A stretch of 64,000 nucleotides of DNA from Psoroptes ovis (lineage: Eukaryota > Arthropoda > Arachnida > Sarcoptiformes > Psoroptidae), in the NCBI GenBank assembly GCA_002943765.1, contig PQWQ01000030.1, positions 250,501 to 314,500 on the forward strand. Reading direction: 5' to 3'. This document shows positions 37,383 to 50,366 of the stretch, one piece after another. Positions within the stretch are counted from its first letter, which is position 1. The number at the start of each line of letters is the position of its first letter. The notes under the pieces were generated by a model, which saw only the letters and a list, made by a program, of their open reading frames with translations, was not told the origin of the DNA and ran no database searches. A program made the position numbers and the translations under genes.

Positions 37383-37410
37383 AATTTTTGTGTGTAATTA
37401 AACATGATCA

Positions 37411-40400
37411 TCATCCAAGATTATTGACAAATATTTGCAATCGATTATTACCGAAATCGATTATGGCTAATATGTTGTCAGCAATTGCAATACCTGAAGG
37501 CCGATCAAATGCAGCCGAATTTGATGAATTCATCAAATCACTATTGATATATTCAAATTTTTGATTCAATGAATTATAAATTGCAATACGATTATTTCTT
37601 GAATCGGCACAAATTATTTGCACATATTTATTGATCATTGAATTTTTCTTTATCAAAGCCACTAAACCTTGTGGCCGAAGAAATTCACCCCATGCTGATC
37701 CTTCACCGAAACCAATATATTTTGATGTGATAAAGTCATCACGATGATTCATCATTTGATGTGAATTTGAATCGTTTCGATCGATAATCAATAAACGATG
37801 TTTATTGAAATCTGATATTATATAACGATCGGGAGTAAGAAATGCAACTCCACGCGGTGAATCTAAAGGTTGGCCACAATGCCACAGGTAATGACCGTGA
37901 TGTGAAAATAATTGAATTCGACGATTGCGAGTATCAGATACCAGAATCATTGACGTTTGTGGACATATGGCCACATCCCATGGATAACAAAATTGCCCAG
38001 GTCTTGAACCTTTTTCACCGAATTTAAAAATGAAGCCTCCGAATAAATCGAAAACCTATGAATTAATAGAAATATTTGTAAAAATCTTGAAATTTTCAAA
38101 AATAAAAAAAAATACTTGAATTCGATGATTATCCTTATCTGCAACAATTAATTGTCCAAGATTTGAATTAATAGCTATACCGGCAGGTCGATCAAATAAT
38201 CCTGGTCTTGTTCCAGGTCCTTTTCCAAACACATGCAACACTGATATTTCGACTTTATTAGTCATAATAAATTGACCAGTAGAATTATCATTTTGATTGC
38301 TTATGTTTTCAGGCACGCTCAGTGCTAAAACTTGAATTCGATTATTACTACGATCAGCAACAGCTAAAATATAATCTTTACGATGATTAGGACATTGCCA
38401 TTGATAAAATGATTTCGATTGTATTGGAATGTCTGGTGTATTAACATCGCCAAGCAGCTTATGATTAGAATCTTTTTGCAATGGTAATCGTGCGATTGCA
38501 ATACCCCATGGTCGACAAAATTTACCTGGTTCGGTTCCTTCTTCACCGAATAAAGTGAGTAGTTTCCAATTTTCACGTAATCGTTCACTTTTAACCGTAA
38601 CAATATATGGTGAATTATTTGTTAATAAACCATTGATACTAATGAAAATTTTTGCCGAACGTATACCGCTGCCCCTAGGAATTGTGTAAGTAACATTATA
38701 TTTTCCATTATTATTATCCAATATATTTTTTTGAATTTGAAATGATGAATTCGGCAAAAATGATTTATTTTGATTTGTTATTATTTCATTCGATTGAATT
38801 TCAATATCAATATTTTCACCGCCTAAGTCGAAAAAAATAGATCCAAGATTAATGAGAATAAATCAAATTTCAAAAATGTTACTTACCTATCAAAATATCT
38901 TCATTGAAACAATTTTTAGCCGAAATCGAAAAACATGTTGGTTCACCTTCGATGGCTATCGAAATACCTTCACCACTAATTTGACAATATGGAGCAAATG
39001 CTGGCGTATTGATAAAACCAAACGATGTTATCGATTTGAATAGATTTTGATCAGGTTGTGTGAATGTTATTTTAGGCAATTGTGAAATCGTAGTTGTTCT
39101 AGAATCAGTATGATTTGCATTCATTTGTTGATTAATCAATAATGAATATGCATTTCGAACATGTTCCAATTGTTTCAATAATTGTTCTTTACGCATCTGT
39201 ATACTATTTATATACAATTGTACATTCGAATTAATTTCATTTGCTAATGATTGTATTTGATGATCAAAACGTGTTAACATTGATAAATTCGTATTGGTCA
39301 ATGTTTTTGTCGTCACCGTTAAATTATTACCATTAGTAACATTATCATTATTATTAGTGGTGTTCATTGATAATTTTTGCTGTGATGATGATGTTAAATG
39401 TTGATGTTCCAAAATATCATTAAGAGTGGCTAATTGATTGATGGTGAATGAATTATTTTTATTATTATTATTTTTAATATTTTCTATTTGTGATGAAGCA
39501 TTATTATTATTATTTTTAGAAATAGAATTAACGTTATTTTTATTAAATGATAATGGTGATAATTTGCTGTTATTAGATTGATTATTATTATAATGATGAT
39601 TGTTGCCTAATAGCGGATCGTTACTATTGTTATTGTTCAATAACAATGAATCTGATTGAATATTATTTCTATTTGTATTGATTAACATTGATGTTGTTGG
39701 AATACTGCGAAATGAATGACTATTATTCATCTTAGATTGTTCAATACCTAAATCTAAAGATGATTCTAAGGTAATATCATCATTTGCAGTTGAAAACAAT
39801 GATGATAAATCCTTTTGTAATGTTGTTGTTGATGTTGATTGTGATGATGTTGGTGGTACTGTTGTTGTCATTTTATCAATATTATTGATTACAGAATTCT
39901 TATTATTATTCTGATTGTTCAACAATGAATTGGTTATCATCAATGAAAATGCATTATCTAATGGATTGACATTTAATAAAAACAAGTTTTCATTTTTTCT
40001 TGGAGAAATTTGATGATGATTATTATTATTATTGAAAGGATTGTTAATGACTTTGGACAATAGTAATGATGTATTGTTAGTGTTATTATTATTATTATTA
40101 GTATTATTATTGTTCATAGATGATAATATCATTGATGGTGACAAATTCTGAGATTCGAAAAAATTCATACAATTAGTATTGCCAGCTATATTTTGATTAT
40201 TATTATAATTTACATTTGTATTCACTACTGCCGTCGTTTCTGATGGTGTCGAAGATGGACCTGATGTTTGTGATGATAATGGTGGTGAAGAAGAATTCGA
40301 AGACGATGGAAAAGCAAGAAATGGCTGCTGTTGCTGTTGTTGGAGATTATTTTGTTTTTGAGAATTAGATATGATGAAAGCTGATGATTGTTGTTGTAAC

Positions 40401-41029
40401 AGATTATTATTATCCCTGAATTGTTGCGGTGATTGTTGATGATTAATGATGCTACATTTTTGATTATTGTTTTTGCTATTATTTGAATTTGAAATAGAGG
40501 CAGTTATAAAATCATTAAGATTGAGCAATAATGAATCCTGATTTGTTAAATTATTATTATCATATTCATTCGATTCAGAACTGAAACTGTTCGAACTTTT
40601 ATCCGTTGATGAACTAGTGGTTGATGATGACGAAATAATGATTGGATCAATAATATTTTTTGGCCTCACAGATAATATATCATCATTTAATAATGATTGT
40701 AAATTTTTATTCAATGTTTGTATTTGACAATCATCATTGTTGCGTTCATTGAATCTTTGTTTGATTGATGTTGATGGTGGTGACGATTGTGATGATGATG
40801 ATGGTGATGATGATGATAATATGAATGGTGAAAAACCATTCATATTATTATTATTCGGATGATTCATAGCAGTAGTATTTTCTTTTGTGGATAATGGGCC
40901 ACCGCCGATCGGATTTAAATTTTTTCCTGAAGATGACCTTATCATTTTTTCTTGATCTTGAAATTGTATTTGTGATTGAAAATAATTACAAAAATTGAAT
41001 AATGAATCTGATCCATTTGATGGATCCAT
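37411..41029 (-). CDS. TRIM71/LIN-41/wech-like NHL-repeat protein without visible RING or B-box
   Basis: Exons 41029-38887, 38822-38116 and 38055-37411 join in phase to 1,164 residues, with introns of 64 and 60 nt. The ATG is preceded by a nearby in-frame stop. Residues 1-590 are Asn/Ser/Gln-rich low complexity; 595-645 form a coiled coil (SLANEINSNVQLYINSIQMR); about 690-800 form a filamin-type Ig domain; about 810-1164 form six NHL repeats whose order and wording fit TRIM71/LIN-41: FCRPWGIAIA, VADRSNNRIQV, FDRPAGIAIN, VADKDNHRIQVF, VSDTRNRRIQLF, DSPRGVAF, FLRPQGLVA, FDRPSGIAI. Family knowledge: cytoplasmic RNA-binding repressors of mRNAs controlling developmental timing. No Cys/His zinc cluster is seen in the N-terminal part, so ubiquitin-ligase activity is not expected from this model. 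An upstream exon adding B-boxes cannot be excluded. Confidence 0.9.
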
Positions 41030-44000
41030 GATTTGTGTATATAATTATTAATTATTCAATATAATTATGCCAACATATGAAGAAGATATTTTTCAATAGT
41101 GAAAGTTATGATAATTATAAATATCAGAGACAATATTATTTTCATCAAAAGTAATACCGGAATTTCATACAATAAAATGAGAATTTGAAATGATTCCAAA
41201 AGTTTTTAATTCTTCAAATGAATTCGAATGATTTCAATACGATTAATGAGAAAGATTTGTATATTTTGAATATTGATGATGATATTAATAATTATATTTC
41301 AATGATTAGACAGTGTGAACAAGAGAATATATAGACAGTGGCGATTAGAATAAATGACCCGTAATCAGTAGTAACAAAGTTTTGATGATGAATATTTTGA
41401 ATATATATTTTTTCATAGATTAGTTTTTTTTTGACCCGTATTCAATTATCAATTAATATCAATCAATATTTATGCTACATTATTCATTTAATATTTAATT
41501 TCAAATCAAAGTTTGGCATTGAATTTTCATATGTGTGATGAATTAATAATATATTTAACATTCAATAAAATCTTGTTAATTATATCATTGTTATATTATT
41601 ATTTAATGTCATTATTTGATCATTTATAAGAATGAATCCAAAAGAAAAATGAATATTTTGTAATGACAATAATGACAATTTGTGATGATGATGATGATGA
41701 TGAATACCCGTAATAGTTGCGAATGTATATTGTTTTGTGGAGAAAATTCAATATTTTTCTTTCGATAATTGGATTGGTTTACTTTGAACGAATTATCGAA
41801 ATTTAAATTATCGAAAATGATAATTATAAATGAATTTTTAAAGTTTCATTCGTATTTTCTCTTTTTGTGGATTTTGTAATGATGAAAATAATAATAAAAA
41901 TTGTCGTATTCGATTAACATAATGATTGAGTTTTATATTTGCAAATTATTATGAATCCAATAATGAGAGAATTATTGCGTAAATGATTATTATTAAATCG
42001 TTTAATCAATACCCGTAAAACGTTTTCTTCAATTCTCAAAGGAATAATGATCAACAATGATTAACAAATAATAATAACCAAAAAATGAATGATAATAATT
42101 GTTAATATTCAAATAATTGTTTGATTCGGTTTATTTGAAATGGAATAAGCAATAAGTTTCTTTGGTTGCTGACTTTATTTCTGATATTTATTACCAGATT
42201 AACGTTTAGTTGATGGAACCAAAATTATTCTATGAAACATGAATAAATAAGAAAGAAAGGAATCAGTTTAAAAATTTAGACAAATTAACCCTTTGATTTT
42301 ATTCCATAAAATTTTTACTACTTAAGAAAACTTACCACGAAAAATATGTCAATGAATATAAGAATGAAAACAACAAATAAGAACTTTAAAAAAATTAACG
42401 TTCATAATTATAATAATAATAATGATTCCTGAGTTGTTGTGTGGCTAATATTTATTTTGATTGATTCATATCTCTGAATAAATTAAAATGATTAGATGAA
42501 ATATTTTCTCGAATAATTCTTGATGATGATTAACCATCGTTTTTTTCGTTTCATTTTAACAAATGATTCTAAATAATAATCAACACAATAATCGATTATT
42601 TTTTTTTCGATTTCGAATAATTTGATTTTTCAGGGTTATAGTTCTCACTTTAAATTCTGAATTAAAATTGCAAAATTGTAATTTTGAAAATAATAATATC
42701 AATCAATTTTGGAATGAAAGATCACAATTAAGAAGAAAAAATTGAATCAAAAATCATTTATCACACAATTGTCGCTGTTTTTTCTTAGAGAATCAATGAC
42801 ATTTTTCGGTTTCAAAATGACTTTTCTAGACAATGTCGATGATCTTGTGCTGGAACAAAAATGATAATTCATGTATTTCCAGACACTATTGATTGATTTA
42901 TGAAAAACACAGTAGAAAATTTGCACATCGGAGACACATTTAAACATAATAAACAACAACAAAATAATAAAAATCAGCCATTTAGAAAATTGCTAGACTT
43001 TTGGGGGATATAACTATAGTCTTTGTGATGATGAAACAAACAAAAAAAAAATAATCAAAAAATTTATGGAAAATTGTCATTTTTCCTTATTCTTGGGTCG
43101 TATTGGCGAATTTCAAAAAGAACAAAACTTTCGTATCGTTTGATATGGCGTCATTTTTGAATTTTTTTTCAATGAATATTGTTCAAAACATTTCATTTCA
43201 TTCAATTTGTTTTGATTTTTTTTAAATAATAATAAAAAAAATGCATAGAAACAACCAGACGAAGGGCATCATCATCATTAATAATCAACGAAACTCACTG
43301 TTGTTTAAAACAAATGCATTGAAATTAAATTTGATGAAATTGAATGAATGATTTGAGAAGAGAATATGCATGGCGATGCAGCAGCACACACATCATGCTT
43401 AATAATGATTGCATTATTTTTCAAATTTTCTCATTGAATAATTCAATATCAGAGAATCGCAAAACGAAATCAATTCATTGATTATAACTGGTTTTTATTA
43501 TTCATTTCTTGGATCTTAATTCTTTACACAATCAGATAATATAATTCGTTGTTTATTATTTTGGTCGATGTGTTTACAATATTTGTCAATCAATGATGAT
43601 GATGATGTTTTCCGTCTGCGTTTTTTGTTTGTTTGTCTTGAGATTTCTTAAGATTTCAAGCAAATAATAGTAATTTGCTTACCATTATTATTCATATATA
43701 ATCACACATATGAATATATGCACATTTTGTTTAATTTGACTTTGTATTATAACTCTTTGTATAGCTGTCTCTCTCTCTTCATTTATTTATTTACAGTTAT
43801 TCTCTTTTTATTTTTTTTTCTCTTTAAATTTTTATTTTCATTCTAATTTTTAGACAACAAAAACAATTCACAAAATATTTCGGTTGTGATGAATGGATTA
43901 TCATTGAGAAACAACAATATATGCACAATTTATATTGCTGAACATTTTTTTGAATTGTCATCATTTTTTCAATATGTTATTGTTGATTACAAATAAATAT

Positions 44001-44114
44001 ATTTTCTATGTTTTGTAATGTTATTTTCAATTTTTGCATTTACTGGTACTGTTTTGTTGTCGTTGTTTGTCAATCGTTGTTGTAAAATTATATATTTTTA
44101 AAATATAGAAAATT

Positions 44115-44195
44115 TTAGGTTGTCCGAAAAATTTTCAGCCGATTATATCGTTGGAAAATTATTGAAAAATCTGTGAAAACTTTTGGACAACCTTT
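44115..44195 (+). mobile_element. hairpin MITE, ATATCG-loop subfamily
   Basis: The ends TTAGGTTGTCCGAAAAA and TTTTGGACAACCTTTAG flank a loop with TTATATCGTTGG. It is the first copy after a MITE-free 7.5 kb. Confidence 0.8.
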
Positions 44196-44251
44196 AGTTT
44201 TTATTTAATTTCACAATATTGTTTGGCGCAGTTATTATCATAAAATTGATG

Positions 44252-44270
44252 CTCTCTCTCTCTCTCTCTC
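44252..44270. repeat. CT microsatellite
   Basis: An uninterrupted CT dinucleotide run of about nine units, flanked by ordinary AT-rich sequence. Confidence 0.9.
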
Positions 44271-45477
44271 GACAACTCTATACACTTAAACTGCAGACAA
44301 AAAAAACAAAAACAAATCATGATTTCAATGATAAAAATGATGATGGCTTTTTCTCATTAAATTTCAAGAGTATGTAAAAATGCATAGAAGCATATGAAAA
44401 GATACAGTATATATTTTCTTCCATACATTTTCTTTGCTACATTTTTTTTCAAATCAAATCAAATGTAGTGGTGTATGCCAATGCAATGCAGCAGTGGTGG
44501 TTACAATCATATTTATATGAAAAAATAAATAATTTGATCATAATCAAAACAAATCATGTTTTTTTTCTGCATGCAGAAATATCGTTGGAAAGAATTTTCA
44601 CATTTTCAATTAGATTTAAAATTTTGTAGTGGTTTGTGCAAACAAAATTGTTCAAAAAATAAAATATGCACAATTTCAATGATTTTCATTAATGATCACC
44701 ATCATTTCAATTTAGGATTTGGTTTTTTTCAATGTTTGACATTTAATAAAATTTTCGGATATTCTGTATATGCATGTCGTTATGACTTATTAATTAGTAA
44801 AACTCATAAGGATCTCTGAAACTTTAATTAACTTTAAATAAAATAAAGCTCAACAAGCTAAATTATCTGAGATTCGAATCGCTAAGAAAACACAATATCA
44901 TGTAACCATATATAAGAGCAATACAAACAAAATAACAATCAAATTCAAATATACATTCATGGAAAATTAATGGCTTGAATGGGTTGTTGTTGTTTGTTCA
45001 AATTGAATAATTAATATTCAATTTTAACCAAAAATAATAATAATAAAAACAATTCAAATTTTATCTTTAAGACATTTAGTATATAGTTAGTATAAATTAT
45101 TGCCCACTTATTAACCCTTACAAGTCGAAGATGATGACTAAGGATGAATCTTTAAAATTCTTGCTTCAACAAGTTATTATTATTTTGGGTTTCTTTTGAA
45201 AAAAATGCATTATTTATTTGATGCTTTGAAATTATGCCCTTTGAAAAATGACTGATAATTCAGAGACAAGCAAAAAAAAAACCTGATTTAAGATTACGCA
45301 ATTCATTGATTTTATTATGTCCATATAATATTCAATACAAATGCACTATTCAGTGCAGCGCTGGTTGGCAGAGACCATCAGGAGAGATTGCATTAAATGC
45401 TGTTGCTGCCAATGATTATTGGATGATGATGAACATACATGAGAATAAAAAGAAACTACTACTGTTGTCAAAATATA

Positions 45478-45559
45478 TTTGGATTGTCCGAAAAGTTTTT
45501 GCCGATTTTTACAATGATTTTCTACGATATAACCGACAAAAACTTTTCGGACAACTCAA
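45478..45559 (-). mobile_element. hairpin MITE, ATATCG-loop subfamily
   Basis: The arms GGATTGTCCGAAAAG and CTTTTCGGACAACTC flank a loop reading CTACGATATAACCGAC. Confidence 0.85.
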
Positions 45560-46195
45560 ATAATATTCAAATTCGAACATTCAACTCTTTCATTGTTTGT
45601 TATTTATTAATCTTTGTTTATTTTAAAATAATAATATTTATTGTGAAAATCATCATAGACAACAACAACAACAACAGTCTTAAATTAAACTTGTTTTCAA
45701 GGTCTCATTCATTTAATAAAGATAAATAAGAAATAAATAAAAAACCATTATCATAAATTATAATCAATTGTTGTAGTTAATTGGACTGATTGAGGACTGA
45801 TGTGTTGCTGGGAAAGAACGAGGAAAATAATAATCTTTAAGATAATAATGATAAGAAATGAATGGGTAAGAAAAAAAGGTCAATCAAACAGATTGTTCTT
45901 TTTTTTGTGTTTGTTTGCTTTTGACAAACGCTAAACAATTCATAATAAAGGAAGTTTTTTTTGGACTGAATACATATAAGAATAGAGGTCAAATATTTGT
46001 TGAATGAATGAATGAATGGGGATGAAGATAAACACCACCAGTTTTAACCGGTAGTCACGTGTCTTCAAGATTTTCATCTGAAAAAAAATATTCGAAACAA
46101 GTTTTCGTTTGTTTCTTTTACGCCGTACAACACCGAAAACAATTTATTCATCAATATTCGGGGTAACGACGCAAGGAGAAAATAATTTATTTATA

Positions 46196-46276
46196 TTAGG
46201 TTGTCCGGAAAGTTTGTGTCGAATTTTTAAATGATTTTCTACGATATAATCGGCAAAAACTTTCCGGACAACCCGA
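46196..46276 (-). mobile_element. hairpin MITE, ATATCG-loop subfamily
   Basis: The ends TTAGGTTGTCCGG and CCGGACAACCCGA flank a loop reading CTACGATATAATCGG. It is the last copy before an 11-kb gap. Confidence 0.85.
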
Positions 46277-47387
46277 TATTTCACAAATAAAAGATAGGGC
46301 TGTAAAATGCTTAAGGATGAATCGGCAAAAAATCCAGTTTCATTCTTCAATAGATTCATTCAAAAAGATAATAATGAAATGGTCAACTTTTCACTTTTCG
46401 GTTGCCGATAATACTAATTTACTGATTTATTGTGTTCATCATAATAATAATAATTTTCAATTGTGAACCATGGAGCATTCAAATTCAATGATCAATTGAA
46501 TGGAATCACTGAGAAATTAATGGTGAAATCCGGAATCGGGTTACCCATTTCACTCATTTCTTGTGATAATCAAAATGATTATAATGATTTCAAATGATGG
46601 CCGAAACAATATTCAAGAAAATAAAAATTATCAGTCGTAGTTAAATGATTATTTACGAAATTTTTTTTTTCAAAAAGATACGCGGATATGCACTGGTATA
46701 TTTTTAAAATTAACTATGATTATTTATTTTTCATTCATTCTCATTAACCATAATGAGAATTGATGTGTGGGGCCTCACTCATTGGCGATAAGCTTTACTA
46801 CTTTAACCATATTGAAATTGATAATTCATTCTAAAATATTTGTGAGGCCCTTTTTTCCGACCATTTCGAATGATTTCAAATGATCAATTGACACTGGCAA
46901 ATCTGATCGGAAGAAGCAATGATGTGGCAGTAATTTTCGTTTGTGTTTCACCAGCAATAATAATAATAAATCAATGAAACAGAACGATTCATATGGAATA
47001 TCATCTTTGGACAATTTCCATTCATTCTTAAATTTTACACGTCTTTCAAAGATTTTGTTGAATGGAAAAAAACAATATCATTAAATATACCATTTATTCA
47101 AGTTCGTATATTTGTTCAAATTCATTTGGTATTATTCAAGTTGAATAAACTTACAAAACTTTATATATTCACATTCCTAAAAATAATTAAAAAAATTTGT
47201 TAATTTATACACGGTGCCTCTCTTAACCCTCTCTCTCTCGCCCTGCATTAAAGCTCTATTCAATCTAATTATTTTTTAAATGAAATATTTTGCGACAAAA
47301 TTGTTCAAAAAAAATCAAAGGAGATATATATTTCAATATAAATTTTTATTTTTCAATAAAAATTCGATAATTTCTATTGGTAATAAT

Positions 47388-47551
47388 ACAGGGTTTTAAG
47401 TTTTAATTCGGAGTTTTAAAATTAATTTTCATAGTTTTTAAATTAATTTTCGTAGTTTTGAATGCAATTTCGAACAGTGAAATTACGAAATTTAATTTTA
47501 AATTACGAAAATCAATTTTAAAACTACGAATTAAAACTTTAAAACCTGTAA
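47388..47551. mobile_element. TACAGGG inverted-repeat element (MITE-like), complete
   Basis: Left end TACAGGGTTTTAAGTTTTAA; right end TTAAAACTTTAAAACCTGTA. The two halves are imperfect inverted repeats built from AGTTTTAAAATTAATTTTCG-like modules, so the whole 164 bp can fold. TA at each edge suggests Tc1/mariner-type target duplication, which is inference. Confidence 0.7.
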
Positions 47552-48092
47552 TTGTAATCATTTATTTACAAACATTCGATTGAATTGTCATTATTTTTAA
47601 TTGGAAATCGAAAAAAATTGAGAAAAATAACAGATATATATTTTGTGTGTAAATATTTGGAAAAAAATAAATAAACAATTATAAACATACATATATAATC
47701 AATATAACAAAAAATACACGCATAAACAATTTATAAATAAATAAATGTCAATAGCAAGGAAATAACACAAGGATGTTTTTTTTTGAAAAATGTTGCAACA
47801 TTATTAAATACTTTTGGAAGTATATTTGTGCAAATGAAATTTTTAATTGATTTGCAATTAATTGATTTATTAACACAAAACAATTGTTTTTTTTTGTTGT
47901 TGATCAAATCTGGTTGATTGATTGTATTGATTTGTATGGTGGTGTGATATCATCAATGCATCAAAACAAACATTTTGAATGTGAAAAGTTTTTGATTAAT
48001 ATGATTAATGATCGAATGTGATTAATAAATGATTGATATTTTATCGATAGTATCGAATTCGCATGAAATCAAGATTGTTTTCTTCTCATTAA

Positions 48093-50366
48093 TTATTGTA
48101 ATATTGTCGGATTACTATAACGACTACTACAGCCGGAACCGATACTTGCATCACTATTGGTTTTTGATTTGGCATACAATTCTCTGGATGGATGTATCAT
48201 ATGATATGATAGGGCTGATTTTGATATTGGTCTGTGTTGAAAGGGTGTTGATGTTTGATGCTGTAGCTGTAGTTGCATTTGTGGTTGTTGCTGGTGCTGG
48301 TGCTGTTGATGGTGAATGTGCTGCTGTTGTTGAGGTGGTGGTGATGGCGGTATCTGAGATTCATTCCATTCTAAAGGTTTATATCTTGCCGATAATGGTA
48401 ATGATGATGTTGATAATAATTGATTCGGTGTTCGATTTGTGTTAGGAGGATAATAGATTGGTTTGGCATTCAAATTTTGCAACGCTGGATTGGAATGTGA
48501 TTCACAACAGCGATTTCTCAATTGTGATTGATGTGGATCCCATTCTTCTTCATCTATTGAATATTGTCGTCTAGGATTTTTACTAACCATTCTTGCCGAT
48601 ATATTTTGATCATTCACATTTTTCAAATGTGAATGAGAAAATGATCTAAGTTTATTGGATAACATTGTAAATGAATCTTGGGACCTTGTACGGTCAGTAT
48701 AACATGGATATCTATCTGAATATGATTGCTGCTGCTTGATTGGTTGAACATATTTCGGATGAAATTTCATGGGCAATTCTTGTAAACGAATCTCTTGTGA
48801 TTGTTTCGTGATTGTTGTATCATTGTCTTTATTTGGCAGCTTTATTTTTCTTGGTATTCTTCGTAAGTTTTTCCTATTAATATTTGGATATGAATGTACA
48901 CTGATATCGAATTCACTTTCTTCTTCTTCATTTTCTTCTTCAATTATTGAATTAATTGCATGAAGTTTAGCTTCGAATTTCGATACTTGATTTTGTTCCA
49001 ATTCATTCCATTCAAATGAATCATCATCATCATCATATTTTCCATGATTAAATTCAAAAATATTTTGAAAAAATTTATCATACGAAGCCGATATTGATTT
49101 CTTCTTTAATCGAACATTTTTTTGTTTTAAATTTGTTTTTCTTTTTAAATTTTCATTCATCTTCGAAAAGCTCGAATCGTTGTTTTTGAATTTTTCCAAG
49201 CTGTCACTTGTCAATTTTTTCGATTCATCATTATCATTATCTACTTGGAAATTTCGACTAGAATGGTCAATAATCAAATAATCAAATAAATCAATCAAAT
49301 GAAACAATGACTTGAGAAGAATAAAAACAAAGGTTATACCTGAAAACATGCCATATGAAATGATATATTAATATGAAACCAGAAAACATTATTAATCCAA
49401 CAATCGTAAATAATATTATCGGCACTTTTCGAGACTTTTAAAGTGAGAATAATAAATTATTAATTTAGATTTTAATTAATTTGATCAAAACTTACAATAG
49501 TGCTTTCATCATTGAAAATATCATCATCATCATTATAATGTTCACATGTGAGGTAGGAACAAATTTTTTCGATCAATTCTTTACGAATCGATGACAATGT
49601 TTGAATTGTTGAAATATTCATATCAACAATCATATCATTATGATTCATACATTGTTCAATAACATCGAGGCACATCTGATGTAAGATGACCATATTTTGT
49701 GAATCACATTCATCAATTCGTGTGGCAGAATTTTTATTTTCATCGAAAGATAAATAATTGAAAAAATGTTTTTTCTGTTGTAACATTTTTTTAGTAATTA
49801 TTATATCACAACGAAATATGTCACAATAATCGGCTAAACAAATGAATTCTTCTCTCTGAAACAAAATGAATAAATAAAATATTATGTATCAACAATTAAT
49901 CTAAAAATCAATGATAATAATTACATATGGACGAGAATAACGATGTTCAACATCCCAATGAAATATCAAACGATCAGGACAATGTAAATTTATGCCACAA
50001 ATTGGACATGTCCATTGATTATGATCATCAAGATTATTATCATTATTATGCTCTATATCAGACATTGGCCACCAAAGTATTTCTCTATCCGGATGGAATG
50101 GACATTGAAACGATATATTGGTTTTATGACGAATGAATATTGGAATAAATTTCTGAATTTAAACAATTGAATTAAACCTTTATCTCCAAAAAAATAATTA
50201 TAATCGATTAAATTACCTTATAAATGACATCTCTAACAATTTTTGAACGATCCCTGGAACACTTGAACAACAAATCGATAGAATCTTGTCGCCAAGTGAT
50301 GACAATTAACATTATAATCACAATACACTGATTATTTTGACCAAAAAAATGGAAAAGATGAAACAT
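48093..50366 (-). CDS. type I membrane protein with an extracellular C2H2-like zinc-finger motif, unrecognised
   Basis: Five exons (50366-50217, 50152-49925, 49855-49496, 49434-49340, 49257-48093) join in phase to 665 residues; introns are 61-82 nt. The ATG follows an in-frame TGA. Residues about 14-25 (CIVIIMLIVITW) form a signal peptide. The ectodomain has QCPFHPDREILWWP and TCPICGINLHCPDRLIFHWDVEH, a CxxC ... HxxxxH pattern like a C2H2 finger, then a Cys-rich region (ICLADYCDIFRCDI, HQMCLDVIEQCMNH, ICSYLTCEHY). Exon 4 encodes the membrane helix (VPIILFTIVGLIMFSGFILI). The cytoplasmic tail of about 390 residues is basic near the membrane, acidic in the middle and Gln/His/Pro-rich at the end. 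I do not recognise the family. A zinc finger on the secreted side is unusual; it may bind metal structurally, but I infer no function. Confidence 0.8.

Larger units (their letters stand above)
30587..37410. other. gene desert, right part
   Basis: No supportable gene. MITEs lie at 31390, 33599, 34482 and 36486. A single element resembling the edge unit of the 44-bp array is near 35883-35912. AAT, ATTC and CAT microsatellite runs are common, and a small inverted repeat ATACGTGC/GCACGTGT lies near 32829-32861. Confidence 0.6.
41030..48092. other. non-coding stretch between the TRIM71-like and zinc-finger membrane genes
   Basis: No convincing gene. The likely promoter and 5' region of the TRIM71-like gene adjoin 41030. 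MITEs lie at 44115, 45478 and 46196, a complete TACAGGG element at 47388-47551, a CT microsatellite at 44252-44270, and a small less AT-rich patch at 45350-45425. Confidence 0.6.

Noticed and set aside
44556..44819. 87-codon open frame with several cysteines
   Set aside because: No domain or splice support, and its composition matches the surrounding non-coding DNA.
48029..48445. 138-codon + strand frame
   Set aside because: Antisense of the Gln/His-rich tail of the zinc-finger membrane gene, whose introns and phases support the minus strand.
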